Positions 1 to 8,944 are shown, counted from the first letter of the stretch. The stretch: DNA of 64,000 bases from Altererythrobacter sp. ZODW24 (GCF_003344885.1 NZ_CP031155.1:930001-994000), one strand, 5' to 3'. Notes: generated from the letters alone by a model not told the origin. Numbers and translations: made by a program.

Positions 1-1
1 G

Positions 2-664
2 TCCGGACACCTCGCAGTACAGGCGCAGCGCGCCGGTGCGGGTCCTGTAGTACTCATCGACATTGATCCGCAGGGATCACTCGCCGACTGGTGGAACGAG
101 CGTGAGGCGGAATATCCCGCCTTCGCACAAACCACCGTGGCGCGTCTGGCCCATGATTTGGCGACCCTTCGCCAACAAGGCTTCAAACTGGCTGTGATCG
201 ATACGCCGCCTGCTATTACACTGGCTATCCAGTCGGTAATTGCAGTGGCTGAGCTGATCGTCGTTCCGACTCGCCCCAGCCCACATGATTTGCGCGCTGT
301 TGGTGCAACGGTCGATCTTTGCGACCGTGCCGGCAAGCCGCTGATCTTCGTGGTCAACGGTGCAACGCCGAAAGCCAAGATTACTTCGGAAGCCGCCGTC
401 GCGCTGTCACAGCACGGCACCGTGGCTCCGATCACACTTCACCACCGCACTGACTTTGCAGCCTCGATGATCGATGGCCGCACAGTGATGGAAGTCGATC
501 CAGACGGCCGTAGCGCACAGGAAGTTACCGCGCTGTGGAATTACGTTTCGGACCGGCTGGAAAAGAATTTCCGCCGTACTGTCTTCGCCGCTCCTGGCAG
601 TGTGCAGCAAATTCAGGGCAATCAACGCCCTGTAGGTGGCTTTGGCCGCCGCGTTGCACAGTGA
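2..664 (+). CDS. ParA/MinD-type partition ATPase, 5' end outside window
   Basis: The frame is open from base 2 and begins SGHLAVQAQRAG, which follows directly on a ParA Walker A loop that must lie just outside the window. The Walker A' segment VVLIDIDPQGSLADWW and the Walker B-like VIDTPPA are visible. This is a deviant-Walker ATPase that probably dimerises on ATP and positions a cargo such as DNA or a protein cluster. It sits 36 bases before a gene whose product has a ribbon-helix-helix-like C-terminus, a pairing seen for ParA proteins that use a small DNA-binding partner instead of ParB. No ParB or parS site is visible here, so it need not be the chromosomal partition ParA. An ATG at 137 is internal and cannot be the start, because the conserved nucleotide-binding part lies upstream of it. 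Confidence 0.9.
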   Translation, partial: SGHLAVQAQRAGAGPVVLIDIDPQGSLADWWNEREAEYPAFAQTTVARLAHDLATLRQQGFKLAVIDTPPAITLAIQSVIAVAELIVVPTRPSPHDLRAVGATVDLCDRAGKPLIFVVNGATPKAKITSEAAVALSQHGTVAPITLHHRTDFAASMIDGRTVMEVDPDGRSAQEVTALWNYVSDRLEKNFRRTVFAAPGSVQQIQGNQRPVGGFGRRVAQ

Positions 665-700
665 TCGTAAATGACGATTTTAGGGGAACAGGACGAGACA

Positions 701-1279
701 ATGAGTGATACTAATGCATTCGCGTCGCTCAGCCCGACGCTCCTCGCTCGGAAGGGCGGTGCCAAGCCAGCTATGCGCCGGCAAATGGCATCATCGCTTT
801 CGGCGTTCGATGGGCAGGCTGCTCGCGATACTGACGAGATGGAAGATCTGGGCTGGAATGACATGGGCGAAGACGAGGCCCAAGAAACGACTGCGCGCAG
901 TGCGGATGTCCTTTCTCTGACACCCGAACCGGCCAATCCAGATGCCGAAGCTGAAACACGCGTCCATGATAAGGCCTCAGCCAAAGCGCTAGTGCCCGAA
1001 GTGGTCAAACAGCAGGAAACGATTGCCGAACGCGTGGCTGAAAAGCCCGTGGCCGTTCAAGCCGTTCCCGCTCCAAAGCGTGCCCGTCGTTCGGCTCTCG
1101 CTCGCGGCAAGCGCGCCGCTTTCACGCTGCGTCTTGACGCTGATCGTCACCTGAAACTGAAGCTGGCCAGCACGATGAAGAATCGCAGCGCCCAGCAATT
1201 GGTGACCGAAGCACTCGACCAGCTGCTCGAAAATATGCCGGACCTCGGCGACCTTGCTGCGCAAGTAAAGCGCCGTTGA
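701..1279 (+). CDS. ParA-linked protein with ribbon-helix-helix-like C-terminus
   Basis: The protein has about 192 residues. The N-terminal two thirds look disordered, rich in Ala, Glu and Pro. The last 50 residues are basic then helical, with KRAAFTLRLDADRHLKLK followed by NRSAQQLVTEALDQLLEN. This has the strand-helix-helix pattern of ribbon-helix-helix DNA-binding domains. The ATG at 701 is preferred over the in-frame ATG at 671 because it is preceded by purine-rich AGGGGAACAGGACGAG, while the upstream ATG has no ribosome site. Being next to the ParA-type ATPase, it is most simply read as its DNA-binding or cargo partner. That role is inferred; I do not recognise a named family for the whole protein. 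Confidence 0.8.
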   Translation: MSDTNAFASLSPTLLARKGGAKPAMRRQMASSLSAFDGQAARDTDEMEDLGWNDMGEDEAQETTARSADVLSLTPEPANPDAEAETRVHDKASAKALVPEVVKQQETIAERVAEKPVAVQAVPAPKRARRSALARGKRAAFTLRLDADRHLKLKLASTMKNRSAQQLVTEALDQLLENMPDLGDLAAQVKRR

Positions 1280-1307
1280 ACTGAATTTTTGGAAGGGGAA
1301 AGACGAC

Positions 1308-2741
1308 ATGACCCAGACCGCGAAAACTACGAGAATGATGAGCCTTGCGCTCACCACTGCTCTTGCCACTACGGCATTGGGCGGCTGCACCACCAATGCT
1401 GCGCCCCCATCGGCAGTTTCGGCCTCCAAGGCTGAAAACGCACTTGCCAAGGGCAAAACCAGCAAAGCGATCCAGCATGCCGAGGCCGCCGTTCTGGCAG
1501 AGCCGCGCAACGCTGCGCTTCGTGCGATGCTGGGTGCGACTTATCTCGAAGCAGGCCGATTCCAATCTGCCGCCACGAGCTTTGACGATGCCATGTCGCT
1601 GGGCGATAACAGCCCGCGCACCGCTCTTAGCCTTGCTCTAGCTCAGGCTGCTTCGGGTGACTACAAATCAGCCCAATCGGTGCTTACCGATTGGCAGGAT
1701 GATATTGCCGCTGCCGATCTCGGCTTGGCATTCGCGCTTGCTGGTCAGCCTGACCGCGGCGTCCACATCCTCAGCAACACGCTTCGCGCTGGAGAAAACA
1801 CGGCAAAGGTTCGCCAGAACCTCGCCTATGCCTATGCCCTGCAGGGTAACTGGCGTGCAGCGCGTGTTATGGCTGCCGAAGATATTCCGGCTGGTCAGAT
1901 CAATGACCGGATCAGTCACTGGGCGCAGATGGCTCAGCCTGAGAATTTCCAACGCCGCGTAGCAGATTTGCTTTCTGTGCCGGTAACGGCCGACAGCGGT
2001 CAGCCGCTTATGCTGGCCCTCAGCAACTCGCCAACCGGCGAACAGCTGGCTTCGGAAGCTGCTGCTTATGAAGCTCCAGTTGTTGCCGAAGCTGCTCCGG
2101 TCGCTTCTGGTAACTATGCGCTGGCTTCTGTCCCGGGTGAGCTTCCAGCACTTGGTGATGCGGCTGCTTTCCCGCCGCCGCCAGCTCCAGCTCCAGCTCC
2201 AATGCCCGTAGCTGCCGAAGCTCCAGTGGTCGCGCTCAAGGAATATCCGGCCAAGCCGGTCGCACGCCCTGACAATTTCCAGGCTGCGTTTGATACATCC
2301 GCTCCGGCTGGCGCAAGTCCGGCCGAAGTGATGATGGACACCGTTCGTTTCGCTACCAGCCCGGTTGTGCAAAGTGCACCGGCGCGCATGACCGCAGCAC
2401 CTAAGGCGAGCGAAAGCCGTTCTGCACAGGCACCTGCCAAGTCAGCATCGGGGGATCACCTCGTACAGCTGGGTTCATTCTCCAGCGAACGCGGCGCAAA
2501 ACGCGCTTGGGGCATTTATGCTAAGCGCTATCCACAGCTGTCGCAGCACGACATGGTCATCACCAAGGCGATGGTCCGCGGAAAGACATATTGGCGCGTT
2601 TCGGCCGCTGGTTTTGGCAAGAAGGCCGCAAACAACATGTGCTCCACTGTAAAAGGTGCGGGACAGGGCTGCTTTGCATGGGCCAAGGATCGTCCAATGC
2701 CAGGCGCAATCGACACGGGCATCCGCGTCGCGTCACGCTAA
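1308..2741 (+). CDS. TPR-repeat lipoprotein with C-terminal SPOR domain
   Basis: The 477-residue protein starts with a signal peptide ending in a lipobox (TTALGG then Cys27), so it is probably a lipoprotein. Residues about 40-190 form TPR-like helical repeats (AIQHAEAAVLAEPRNAALR, then a GATYLEAGRF repeat). A long Ala/Pro-rich linker follows, including a run of alternating Ala-Pro. The last 85 residues are a SPOR domain, beginning HLVQLGSFSSERGAKRAW and containing YWRVSAAGFG. SPOR domains bind glycan strands lacking stem peptides at division septa, so a role in envelope growth or division is likely. A strong terminator follows at 2764. Two cysteines near the C-terminus (NMCSTVK and QGCFAW) could form a disulfide. 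Confidence 0.9.
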   Translation: MTQTAKTTRMMSLALTTALATTALGGCTTNAAPPSAVSASKAENALAKGKTSKAIQHAEAAVLAEPRNAALRAMLGATYLEAGRFQSAATSFDDAMSLGDNSPRTALSLALAQAASGDYKSAQSVLTDWQDDIAAADLGLAFALAGQPDRGVHILSNTLRAGENTAKVRQNLAYAYALQGNWRAARVMAAEDIPAGQINDRISHWAQMAQPENFQRRVADLLSVPVTADSGQPLMLALSNSPTGEQLASEAAAYEAPVVAEAAPVASGNYALASVPGELPALGDAAAFPPPPAPAPAPMPVAAEAPVVALKEYPAKPVARPDNFQAAFDTSAPAGASPAEVMMDTVRFATSPVVQSAPARMTAAPKASESRSAQAPAKSASGDHLVQLGSFSSERGAKRAWGIYAKRYPQLSQHDMVITKAMVRGKTYWRVSAAGFGKKAANNMCSTVKGAGQGCFAWAKDRPMPGAIDTGIRVASR

Positions 2742-2763
2742 GACAAACAAACTTCAGCGAGCG

Positions 2764-2797
2764 AAAAGCCCCTTCCGCCAAGCGGAAGGGGCTTTTT
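2764..2797 (+). terminator. Rho-independent terminator after the SPOR lipoprotein gene
   Basis: AAAAGCCCCTTCCG, loop CCAAG, CGGAAGGGGCTTTTT: a GC-rich stem ending in a T run, 22 bases after the stop codon. It closes the ParA/RHH/SPOR gene group. Confidence 0.95.
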
Positions 2798-2868
2798 GTT
2801 GCGCTGTAGCGCTCCGAGCGTCAGCCACCACTGGCGATCAAGCCGCCCCGATTACGCGGACGCTAGGC

Positions 2869-2900
2869 AAAAAAATGCCCCGCACAATGGCGGGGCATTG
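2869..2900 (-). terminator. Rho-independent terminator of small exported peptide gene 1
   Basis: On the minus strand AATGCCCCGC, a six-base loop, GCGGGGCATT and then a run of T. It lies 20 bases past the stop of the 2921-3145 gene. The GCCCCGC stem core and the loop are almost identical to the terminator at 3402-3430, evidence that gene and terminator were duplicated together. Confidence 0.93.
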
Positions 2901-2920
2901 AATTCAAACTGTTTTGAAGA

Positions 2921-3145
2921 TTACGCGCTCGTTGGCGTGTCATCGTTGCTATCAGCGGCAATGATAATGCCGGCGATGATCGCTGCTGCAGCGAGGATAG
3001 CGATGATGATGCCGCTTCCGCCTTCGAGTTCGCTAGTAGCGCCGGCAGGAGCCGAAGCGCGGTCAGCGGTGGTTGCCTGAGCTACAACTGGAGTTGCGAC
3101 CAGAGCAAGCGATGCTGCGGTAGTTGCAAAGTATTTAGTCGTCAT
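2921..3145 (-). CDS. Small exported single-membrane-segment peptide, copy 1
   Basis: The 74-residue protein has an N-terminal signal peptide (cleavage likely after VVAQA, near residue 24). A short polar stretch TTADRASAP follows, then the conserved LEGGSGI and one hydrophobic helix of about 18 residues, and an acidic tail ending DDTPTSA. It is a clear paralogue of the peptide at 3452-3679, with identical TTADRASAP and a near-identical C-terminal half. The ribosome site AAGGCGAAC is also shared with the paralogue. It is monocistronic with its own terminator. The function is unknown; the layout suggests a small protein anchored in the inner membrane with a periplasmic N-terminus. Confidence 0.85.
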   Translation of the reverse strand: MTTKYFATTAASLALVATPVVAQATTADRASAPAGATSELEGGSGIIIAILAAAAIIAGIIIAADSNDDTPTSA

Positions 3146-3401
3146 TTTCGTTCGCCTTAATCATTAAAGAACCGGTGATTCATACTGCTATTGCATTTTT
3201 CTGAGAGCTTGTCGACCTCTCCTGTCAATAATTGAAGCCTGTCGCGCTCGTGCAACAATTGGCGTTTTCAAAGGCCTACTTTCAAGATGAGTTGAACTAT
3301 CCCGCACTTGCGAACAACAGCTCTGACCCGGGCCAAATGTAAGAACGTTAGCAACTGGGTAGGCGCTCAACAGCCGCCGGGAGCTCTAGCAGAGTACAAA
3401 C
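3146..3401. other. Intergenic leader between the two small peptide genes
   Basis: No gene with credible coding features is visible. The right part of the interval follows the 3402 terminator on the minus strand, and the left edge carries the leader of the downstream peptide gene, with AAGGCGAAC just before the ATG at 3145. An AACCGGTG octamer at 3169-3176 resembles the LacI-type operators described near 47940, but the flanks do not match. Confidence 0.6.
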
Positions 3402-3430
3402 AAAAAGCCCCGCACAGTGGCGGGGCTTTT
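3402..3430 (-). terminator. Rho-independent terminator of small exported peptide gene 2
   Basis: An 11-bp stem AAAAGCCCCGC/GCGGGGCTTTT around a six-base loop, 22 bases past the stop of the 3452-3679 gene. The AT ends make it workable on both strands, but only a minus-strand gene precedes it. Confidence 0.93.
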
Positions 3431-3451
3431 CGCTGCATCTGACCGTTTCGA

Positions 3452-3679
3452 CTACGCGCTAGTCGGCTCATCATCGTCATCGCCGTCGGCAATAATGATG
3501 ATACCAGCAATCACAGCTGCTGCTGCGAGCAGAGCAATCAGAATGCCGCTTCCACCTTCGAGATTGCTGGCCGAGCTGACCGGAGCGGATGCGCGGTCTG
3601 CAGTCGTTGCCTGAGCTGCGATAGGTGTAGCAGCCAATGCAATGGAAGCCACTGCGGGAGCAATGAATTTAGTTTTCAT
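3452..3679 (-). CDS. Small exported single-membrane-segment peptide, copy 2
   Basis: The 75-residue paralogue of 2921-3145 has a signal peptide MKTKFIAPAVASIALAAT with cleavage near AAQA. TTADRASAP, LEGGSGI, one hydrophobic helix and a strongly acidic tail GDDDDEPTSA follow. The leader TATAAGGCGAACAGAT upstream of the ATG matches that of copy 1 around the ribosome site. Conservation is highest in the mature N-terminus, the Gly-rich turn and the membrane helix, so those parts probably matter for function. I do not recognise a named family. Possible roles include a membrane-stress peptide or a small subunit of an envelope complex, but nothing in the sequence decides. Confidence 0.85.
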   Translation of the reverse strand: MKTKFIAPAVASIALAATPIAAQATTADRASAPVSSASNLEGGSGILIALLAAAAVIAGIIIIADGDDDDEPTSA

Positions 3680-3826
3680 ATCTGTTCGCCTTATAATCGG
3701 GGGTTAAAAAGCACCGTGTAAATCCTACAGGTCCGCTTTGTAATGTCGAGGCCTTTCTCCAGAATTTGCATTTCTTTTGGCAACTTAAAGCGAGTGAAGG
3801 GATTATGAGTCGCACGTAAACTAACA

Positions 3827-3842
3827 CAAACCTATGGGTTTG
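3827..3842. repeat. Small inverted repeat downstream of pyrC'
   Basis: CAAACC, a four-base loop TATG and GGTTTG form a six-bp hairpin about 90 bases past the end of pyrC'. It lacks a clear T run, so it is at best a weak termination or processing site. Apart from this, 3680-3928 holds only the promoter region of the small peptide gene. Confidence 0.3.
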
Positions 3843-3928
3843 CTGGCGAGGTAAGCTCCGGCGGATAAGTAGTCACACGCTGCCTGTTATGTTGCACAAA
3901 GTAGGTAGAAGCGCCGAAACTCGCCAAA

Positions 3929-5155
3929 CTAAACCCGCACACCGCCCTTGATGAGTGCAATCGCCCGGCCTTGAACTGGCTGCCCGTCAAAGGGTGTGTT
4001 CCCCGCGCTTGCCGTCATCTTGCCTGTATCAACAATCCAGGGCTTCTCTGGCTGAACTAGCGCGATGTCGGCTTCCTGCCCGGTCGCGAGCACTCCGGCC
4101 TGCACGTTCAGCAGTTCAGCGGGCTTTGTCGAAAGCATCTCAAACGCACGGGCCATGTCGATTATGCCGTCACGCACCAGTGTCAGCGTCATAGGCAGTA
4201 AGGTCTCTGCCCCCGCCATGCCTGGTTCGGCATCAGCGAAGGGCAGGCGCTTATCTTCGGGGCCGCGCGGATCGTGGCCAGAGGCGATCACGTCAATTGT
4301 GCCGTCGCCGATTGCTTCAAGTATAGCCATGCGATCCGCATCTTGCCTCAGCGGCGGCGAAAGCCGGGCGAATGTTCGGAAGTCGGCGGTCGCGAGATCG
4401 GAAAGCATGAAATGCGCTGGCGTAACCCCTGCGGTTACATTCACGCCCCTACCCTTAGCTGCGCGGATCAGGTCCAAAGCGGTGCGGGTTGTGACTTGCC
4501 GGAAGTGAACTCGTGCGCCGGTCATTTCGGCCAAGGCCACATCACGTCCAACGGCAAGTGCCTCAGCTTCAGCCGGTGCAGCAGGTAGCCCAAGACGGGT
4601 CGCCATCTCACCTGCAGTCGCCGCAGCCTCGCCTACAATCGCAGCATCTTCCGCGTGGGTCACGACCACCAAATCAAGCATTGCGGCATAGCGCAGCAGC
4701 CGCAGCATCAAGCCGCTATCGGCAATCCATTGGCGGCCTGTCGCAACGGCGCGTGCACCCGCATCCTTCATCATCGCAATTTCAGCGAGATCGCGGCCTT
4801 CGAGCCCCCGCGTTGCAGCGGCCAGCGGATGAACCCACAAGTCCGGCTTCCCGCTATAGGCGGCATATTGGATCCGTGCGCGGTAATCGAGCGGCGGCGA
4901 CTGGTCTGGCATCAACGCCGCGCGCGTAATTCCGCCGAAATGGCAAGCGGCCTTATCGACTGTGAAGACGCCCAAATCGACTAGGCCCGGAGCAACCAAG
5001 GCACCCTTGGCATTCAGAACTTCGTCACCATCCTGCGGTGCAATGTCGCCAAGTGCGACGATCAAGCCGTTTTCCAAGCGGATCGCGCCATCTTTGACGC
5101 CTTCAGGCGCGACTAGCTTGCCGCCGGTGATCGTGAGCGGGGTCCTCTGCTTCAT
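3929..5155 (-). CDS. pyrC': Dihydroorotase-like protein PyrC' (probably non-catalytic ATCase partner)
   Basis: The 408-residue protein has the amidohydrolase/dihydroorotase fold, with GLVDLGVF where active enzymes have the HxH metal motif, THAEDA at 166-171, VHFRQVTTR near 217 and TPAHFML near 248. The HxH pair is replaced by G-V-F (residues 62-64), and the catalytic Asp before His is missing (ASGHDPRG instead of ATDHAPH). This matches the inactive PyrC' proteins known from Pseudomonas, which assemble with PyrB to form class A aspartate transcarbamoylase. The ATG at 5155 overlaps the pyrB stop in an ATGA, the same coupling reported there. The upstream in-frame extension into pyrB is not used. 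A working dihydroorotase should therefore lie elsewhere in the genome. Confidence 0.92.
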   Translation of the reverse strand: MKQRTPLTITGGKLVAPEGVKDGAIRLENGLIVALGDIAPQDGDEVLNAKGALVAPGLVDLGVFTVDKAACHFGGITRAALMPDQSPPLDYRARIQYAAYSGKPDLWVHPLAAATRGLEGRDLAEIAMMKDAGARAVATGRQWIADSGLMLRLLRYAAMLDLVVVTHAEDAAIVGEAAATAGEMATRLGLPAAPAEAEALAVGRDVALAEMTGARVHFRQVTTRTALDLIRAAKGRGVNVTAGVTPAHFMLSDLATADFRTFARLSPPLRQDADRMAILEAIGDGTIDVIASGHDPRGPEDKRLPFADAEPGMAGAETLLPMTLTLVRDGIIDMARAFEMLSTKPAELLNVQAGVLATGQEADIALVQPEKPWIVDTGKMTASAGNTPFDGQPVQGRAIALIKGGVRV

Positions 5156-6195
5156 ACCCACTGCCCCTTCGCATCCGCATCGGTCCAACCGGCGACGCCG
5201 CGCCCCCTGCGCGTGAGCACCTCGAGGCAAGCCATCCGCAGCGCAACACCCATTTCGACCTGCCGTGTGATGATGGAGCGGTCGAGCATGTCAGCCACTT
5301 CGCTGTCGATTTCGACCCCGCGGTTCATCGGGCCGGGATGCATCACCAGAGCGTCATCAGCCGCAAGCGCTAGCCGTTCCTGCGTCAATCCATACAGATG
5401 GTGATACTCGCGCGCCGAGGGAATGAACTGCCCTTCCATCCGCTCGGTCTGAAGGCGGAGCATCATGACAACTTCAGCGTCATCCAGCGCTTCCTCAAAT
5501 TTGTGCGTCGCCTTTACGCCCATCGCCTCGATACCTTCGGGCATCAGCCCGGGAGGCGCACAGCAGGTCACATCTGCGCCCAGCGCGGTGAGGCAAAGAA
5601 TGTTGGAGCGCGCGACACGGCTATGCAGAATATCGCCGCAAATCGTCACTTTCAGCCCGGTGAAATCGTCCGCAGTCTCGCCGCGCTTCCGCAATGCATG
5701 GCGTAATGCCAGTGCATCCAGCAAGCCCTGTGTCGGGTGCTCATGCTGCCCGTCGCCGGCATTCAAAACCGGGCAATCCACCTTGCTGGCAATCAGCGCG
5801 ACCGCGCCCGAACTGCCGTGCCGGATAACAATCGCATCGGCGCGCATCGCATTGAGCGTGATCGCCGTGTCGATCAGCGTTTCGCCCTTTTTCACACTCG
5901 ATTGCGCGGCATGCATATTCACGACATCGGCCCCCAGCCGCTTGCCAGCTATTTCGAAGCTGAGCAGCGTACGCGTAGAGTTTTCGAAGAAGGCGTTGAT
6001 GATTGTCAGGCCTGCCAGCGCGTCAGCGTGCTTGGATGGCTGACGGTTGAGCTCCACCCATTGTTCCGCCTCATCTAGCAAGAAAAGTATCTCGTGCCGT
6101 TCAAGCTGGCCAATGCCCAGCAAGTCGCGATGCGGAAAGGCTTGCCCACCCGCTGGATAGCGGCTGGATTGCGAAAGATTTTGCGTCGATGTCAT
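5152..6195 (-). CDS. pyrB: Aspartate carbamoyltransferase catalytic subunit
   Basis: PyrB joins carbamoyl phosphate and L-aspartate to carbamoyl-aspartate, the committed step of pyrimidine synthesis. The 347-residue protein shows the carbamoyl-phosphate loop [11 protein letters not shown], the HPTQGLLDA motif and the aspartate-side [12 protein letters not shown]. The ATG at 6195 is chosen; a TTG at 6234 would add 13 residues with no family similarity. The gene overlaps pyrC' by four bases, so the two products are probably made in fixed ratio for a shared holoenzyme. No pyrI regulatory-chain gene is seen, consistent with the class that uses PyrC'. The promoter lies in 6196-6310, shared divergently with sppA. 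Confidence 0.96.
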   Translation of the reverse strand: MTSTQNLSQSSRYPAGGQAFPHRDLLGIGQLERHEILFLLDEAEQWVELNRQPSKHADALAGLTIINAFFENSTRTLLSFEIAGKRLGADVVNMHAAQSSVKKGETLIDTAITLNAMRADAIVIRHGSSGAVALIASKVDCPVLNAGDGQHEHPTQGLLDALALRHALRKRGETADDFTGLKVTICGDILHSRVARSNILCLTALGADVTCCAPPGLMPEGIEAMGVKATHKFEEALDDAEVVMMLRLQTERMEGQFIPSAREYHHLYGLTQERLALAADDALVMHPGPMNRGVEIDSEVADMLDRSIITRQVEMGVALRMACLEVLTRRGRGVAGWTDADAKGQWV

Positions 6196-6310
6196 TAAAG
6201 AGATGCCCCTAGTCGAGTGACGTTGGCTGCTCAAGTGGTTTCGACTGGCGCTGCGGCCCGCCCTTCCCTAACTAGTTACAAACAGCGATTTACGGGCAAG
6301 GAATTATTAC

Positions 6311-8188
6311 ATGGCATTTGCGGGCAAGGTTTGGCGGCTGCTGGTCGGCATCAAGGACGGGTTGAGTCTCGTATTTCTGTTGCTGTTCTTCTCGCTGCTT
6401 TATGCCGTTTTGACCGCCCGCCCCAGCCCCGCGCAAATCCGTGAAGGCGCTCTGCTGCTCGAACTCAACGGCTCGGTCGTAGAGGAAAAATCCCAAATCG
6501 ATCCGATCGCGGCTCTTCTATCCGGCACCCTACCCGCCGGTGAATTCCAGGTTCGCGACCTTGTCCATGCTCTCGACACTGCAGCGACCGATGACCGGAT
6601 CAAAGCTGTCGTGCTCGACCTCAATCAGTTCCTTGGTGGAGGACAGGTTCATATTACGGAAGTCGGCGCAGCGCTCGACCGAGTGCGCGCAGCGGACAAG
6701 CCTGTCCTTGCATGGGCGACTGGATATGCTGACGACAGTATGATGCTCGCAGCGCATGCTAGCGAAGTGTGGGTCGATCCGCTTGGCGGCGCAGTGATCG
6801 CTGGGCCTGGCGGCGACCGTCTCTATTACGGCGCTTTGCTCGAACGGCTGAATATCAATGCCCGCGTCTATAAGGTCGGCACGTATAAATCGGCTGTCGA
6901 GCCATATGACCGCAACGACATGTCCGAACCTGCGCGCGAGAACGCCAATGCGCTCTATGGTGCTCTATGGGAAGAATGGCAGGCCAACGTTAAAAAGGCG
7001 CGACCTAAGATCAATCTCGACCTCGTCACAAAATCGCCGGCTGAATGGATTGCCGCGAGCAAGGGCGACCTTGCAGCCGCTTCGCTTGCCGCTGGGCTAG
7101 TCGACAAGCTGGGAAGCCGCGAAGAATTTGGAGCCCGTGTCGCAGAAATTGCAGGCAAGGATGATTGGGATAAGACCCCCGGCACCTATCGCAGCACAGA
7201 GTTGGACGCTTGGATGGCCGGCAATTCTGTCGATACGCCGGGCGAGGCAATTGGTGTTGTTACTATCGCAGGTGAAATCGTTGATGGCGACGCTGGCCCC
7301 GGCACTGCCGGCGGCGACCGCATTGCTGATTTGCTCGACGAAGCACTCAATGACGATCTGAAAGCACTGGTAGTTCGAGTGAACTCACCCGGCGGATCGG
7401 TCCTAGCAAGTGAAGAAATCCGCCGCGCGATCCTGCGCCACAAAGCGAATGAGATTCCGATTGTTGTTTCCATGGCCAATGTTGCTGCAAGCGGCGGTTA
7501 TTGGGTTGCGACACCAGCGGACCGCATCTTTGCTGAGCCGGAAACGATTACCGGCTCTATCGGTATATTCGCCGTGATCCCGACTTTCGAGGATGCGTTG
7601 GCCGAATGGGGCGTGAACGGTGACGGCGTCCGCACAACGCCGCTTTCGGGCCAACCAGACTTGTTGAATGGCTTCACGCCTGAAGTGGATGCTATCCTGC
7701 AAAGCACGGTGGAGGACGGCTACACTGACTTCCTCACCCGCGTTTCGGAATCGCGCAATATGACGACAGCGCAAGTCGATGAAGTCGGCCAAGGCCGCGT
7801 TTGGGATGGGGGAACTGCTCGCCAGCTCGGGCTGGTCGACCAATATGGCGGACTGACCGACGCTTTGGCTTGGGCAGCGTCCGAGGCAGAACTTGAAGAC
7901 GGCGACTGGCATCCGAAGTTCCTCGGCAGCACGCCAGATGGTTTCAACTCGCTCCTAGGTTCGATGTTGATGGGTGACGAAGCTGATGCCCGCACCGGAA
8001 CAGATCTGTTCGGGATGATTGCACAACGCGAACAAGCACTCGGCGCGCGAGTGGTCAGCGATCTCGACCGGCTGATGGGCGGGCGCGGGATGCAGGCATA
8101 TTGCCTCGAGTGCCCGGTCACACCGGCTAGCACGTCCGGCAAGGACGCAGGTTTCTTCGCAAAGCTGGTGAGGCTGTTCGCAGACTGA
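6311..8188 (+). CDS. sppA: Signal peptide peptidase SppA (long, 67K type)
   Basis: SppA is a membrane-anchored serine protease that degrades cleaved signal peptides. The 625-residue protein has one N-terminal membrane segment (LSLVFLLLFFSLLYAVL) and the tandem two-domain architecture of the long form. The general-base lysine is in VGTYKSAVEPY (Lys193) and the nucleophile in AASGGYW (Ser394), spaced as in the E. coli enzyme. The C-terminus carries a CLEC pair. It is divergent from pyrB and convergent with the SOUL gene, 12 bases from it. The length and the catalytic pair make the call firm. Confidence 0.96.
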   Translation: MAFAGKVWRLLVGIKDGLSLVFLLLFFSLLYAVLTARPSPAQIREGALLLELNGSVVEEKSQIDPIAALLSGTLPAGEFQVRDLVHALDTAATDDRIKAVVLDLNQFLGGGQVHITEVGAALDRVRAADKPVLAWATGYADDSMMLAAHASEVWVDPLGGAVIAGPGGDRLYYGALLERLNINARVYKVGTYKSAVEPYDRNDMSEPARENANALYGALWEEWQANVKKARPKINLDLVTKSPAEWIAASKGDLAAASLAAGLVDKLGSREEFGARVAEIAGKDDWDKTPGTYRSTELDAWMAGNSVDTPGEAIGVVTIAGEIVDGDAGPGTAGGDRIADLLDEALNDDLKALVVRVNSPGGSVLASEEIRRAILRHKANEIPIVVSMANVAASGGYWVATPADRIFAEPETITGSIGIFAVIPTFEDALAEWGVNGDGVRTTPLSGQPDLLNGFTPEVDAILQSTVEDGYTDFLTRVSESRNMTTAQVDEVGQGRVWDGGTARQLGLVDQYGGLTDALAWAASEAELEDGDWHPKFLGSTPDGFNSLLGSMLMGDEADARTGTDLFGMIAQREQALGARVVSDLDRLMGGRGMQAYCLECPVTPASTSGKDAGFFAKLVRLFAD

Positions 8189-8200
8189 TCAGGATAGCGT

Positions 8201-8842
8201 TCAGCTCTCGATTTCAACCATCACTTCGTTGCGGCGCATGAAGCCTGGGGTCCAAGGCGCGTCATAGAAGGCGTATGTCGGATCGTTCGCTGCAGTCAGC
8301 TTCTCTGCGCTCAGGAAGGCCATCAACTTTTCGCGGTGCTTATCCACATCACTCTGCTGCGCATTACCTGAATAACGGATCGCTGCGACGCGCTTTGCAG
8401 GTACTTCGAGTAGAGTGACCGCCATGTTCTTCGGCTTTGGCAACGTGTCCATCGTATATTCCGACGGCATCACGAAGCGCACTTGCCAAGAATTCTCCGT
8501 TCCAGTGCCCGATGCCTGTTGAGTGACAGGAGATGTCATAGCGATTTTCTCGCTCGCCTGCTGCGTTACAGGTGCAGTCATTGCGACTTCTTGCGACGAT
8601 AGATTGTTGCCAAAGATATAGTCGGCGATGATCCGGAAGCCGTCATTCATTGCCTTGCGCCGCTCGCCTACAACGGTCGCTTGGGCCACGATCATCGGTT
8701 CATACTCGCGAATTTCGAAGTCACCTTCGCTGGAAACAACGCGGTAATCCGGCTGTTCGATATCGCTCGTGGCGGCGCGCACTGCGACCGCACCAACGGC
8801 AGCTACACCGGCGGCGAGCAGCACGATGCTTTTGATTTTCAT
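8201..8842 (-). CDS. SOUL-family heme-binding protein, exported
   Basis: The 213-residue protein has an N-terminal signal or anchor (MKIKSIVLLAAGVAAVGAVA) and a SOUL/HBP domain: FEIREYEPMIVAQ, GFRIIADYIFG and AMTAPVTQQ. A second copy, AMTSPVTQQAS, follows within 15 residues. WQVRFVMPSEYTMDTLP and RRNEVMVEI complete the fold. SOUL proteins bind heme or other hydrophobic ligands; the substrate in bacteria is not established. It is convergent with sppA and has no clear operon partner. Confidence 0.92.
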   Translation of the reverse strand: MKIKSIVLLAAGVAAVGAVAVRAATSDIEQPDYRVVSSEGDFEIREYEPMIVAQATVVGERRKAMNDGFRIIADYIFGNNLSSQEVAMTAPVTQQASEKIAMTSPVTQQASGTGTENSWQVRFVMPSEYTMDTLPKPKNMAVTLLEVPAKRVAAIRYSGNAQQSDVDKHREKLMAFLSAEKLTAANDPTYAFYDAPWTPGFMRRNEVMVEIES

Positions 8843-8944
8843 GTCGAGTTTCCTGTCTTTGCAATTGAGCGGGATGCCAAACCCAGCGTCCCGAGGTTAC
8901 AAAGAGAACGCAGACAGCCACCCGCCGGTTCCGAAAGCCGCGAC

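Noticed and set aside
3166-3179. AAGAACCGGTGATT as a further LacI operator
   Set aside because: Only the AACCGGTG core matches; the outer half-sites differ and the gene context is unrelated.
3188-3370. 60-codon frame between the small peptide genes
   Set aside because: No ribosome site, biased composition and no resemblance to the paralogous peptides.
8516-8584. Duplicated AMTxPVTQQAS motif in the SOUL protein as a novelty
   Set aside because: Repeats of this type are common in the bacterial SOUL family.
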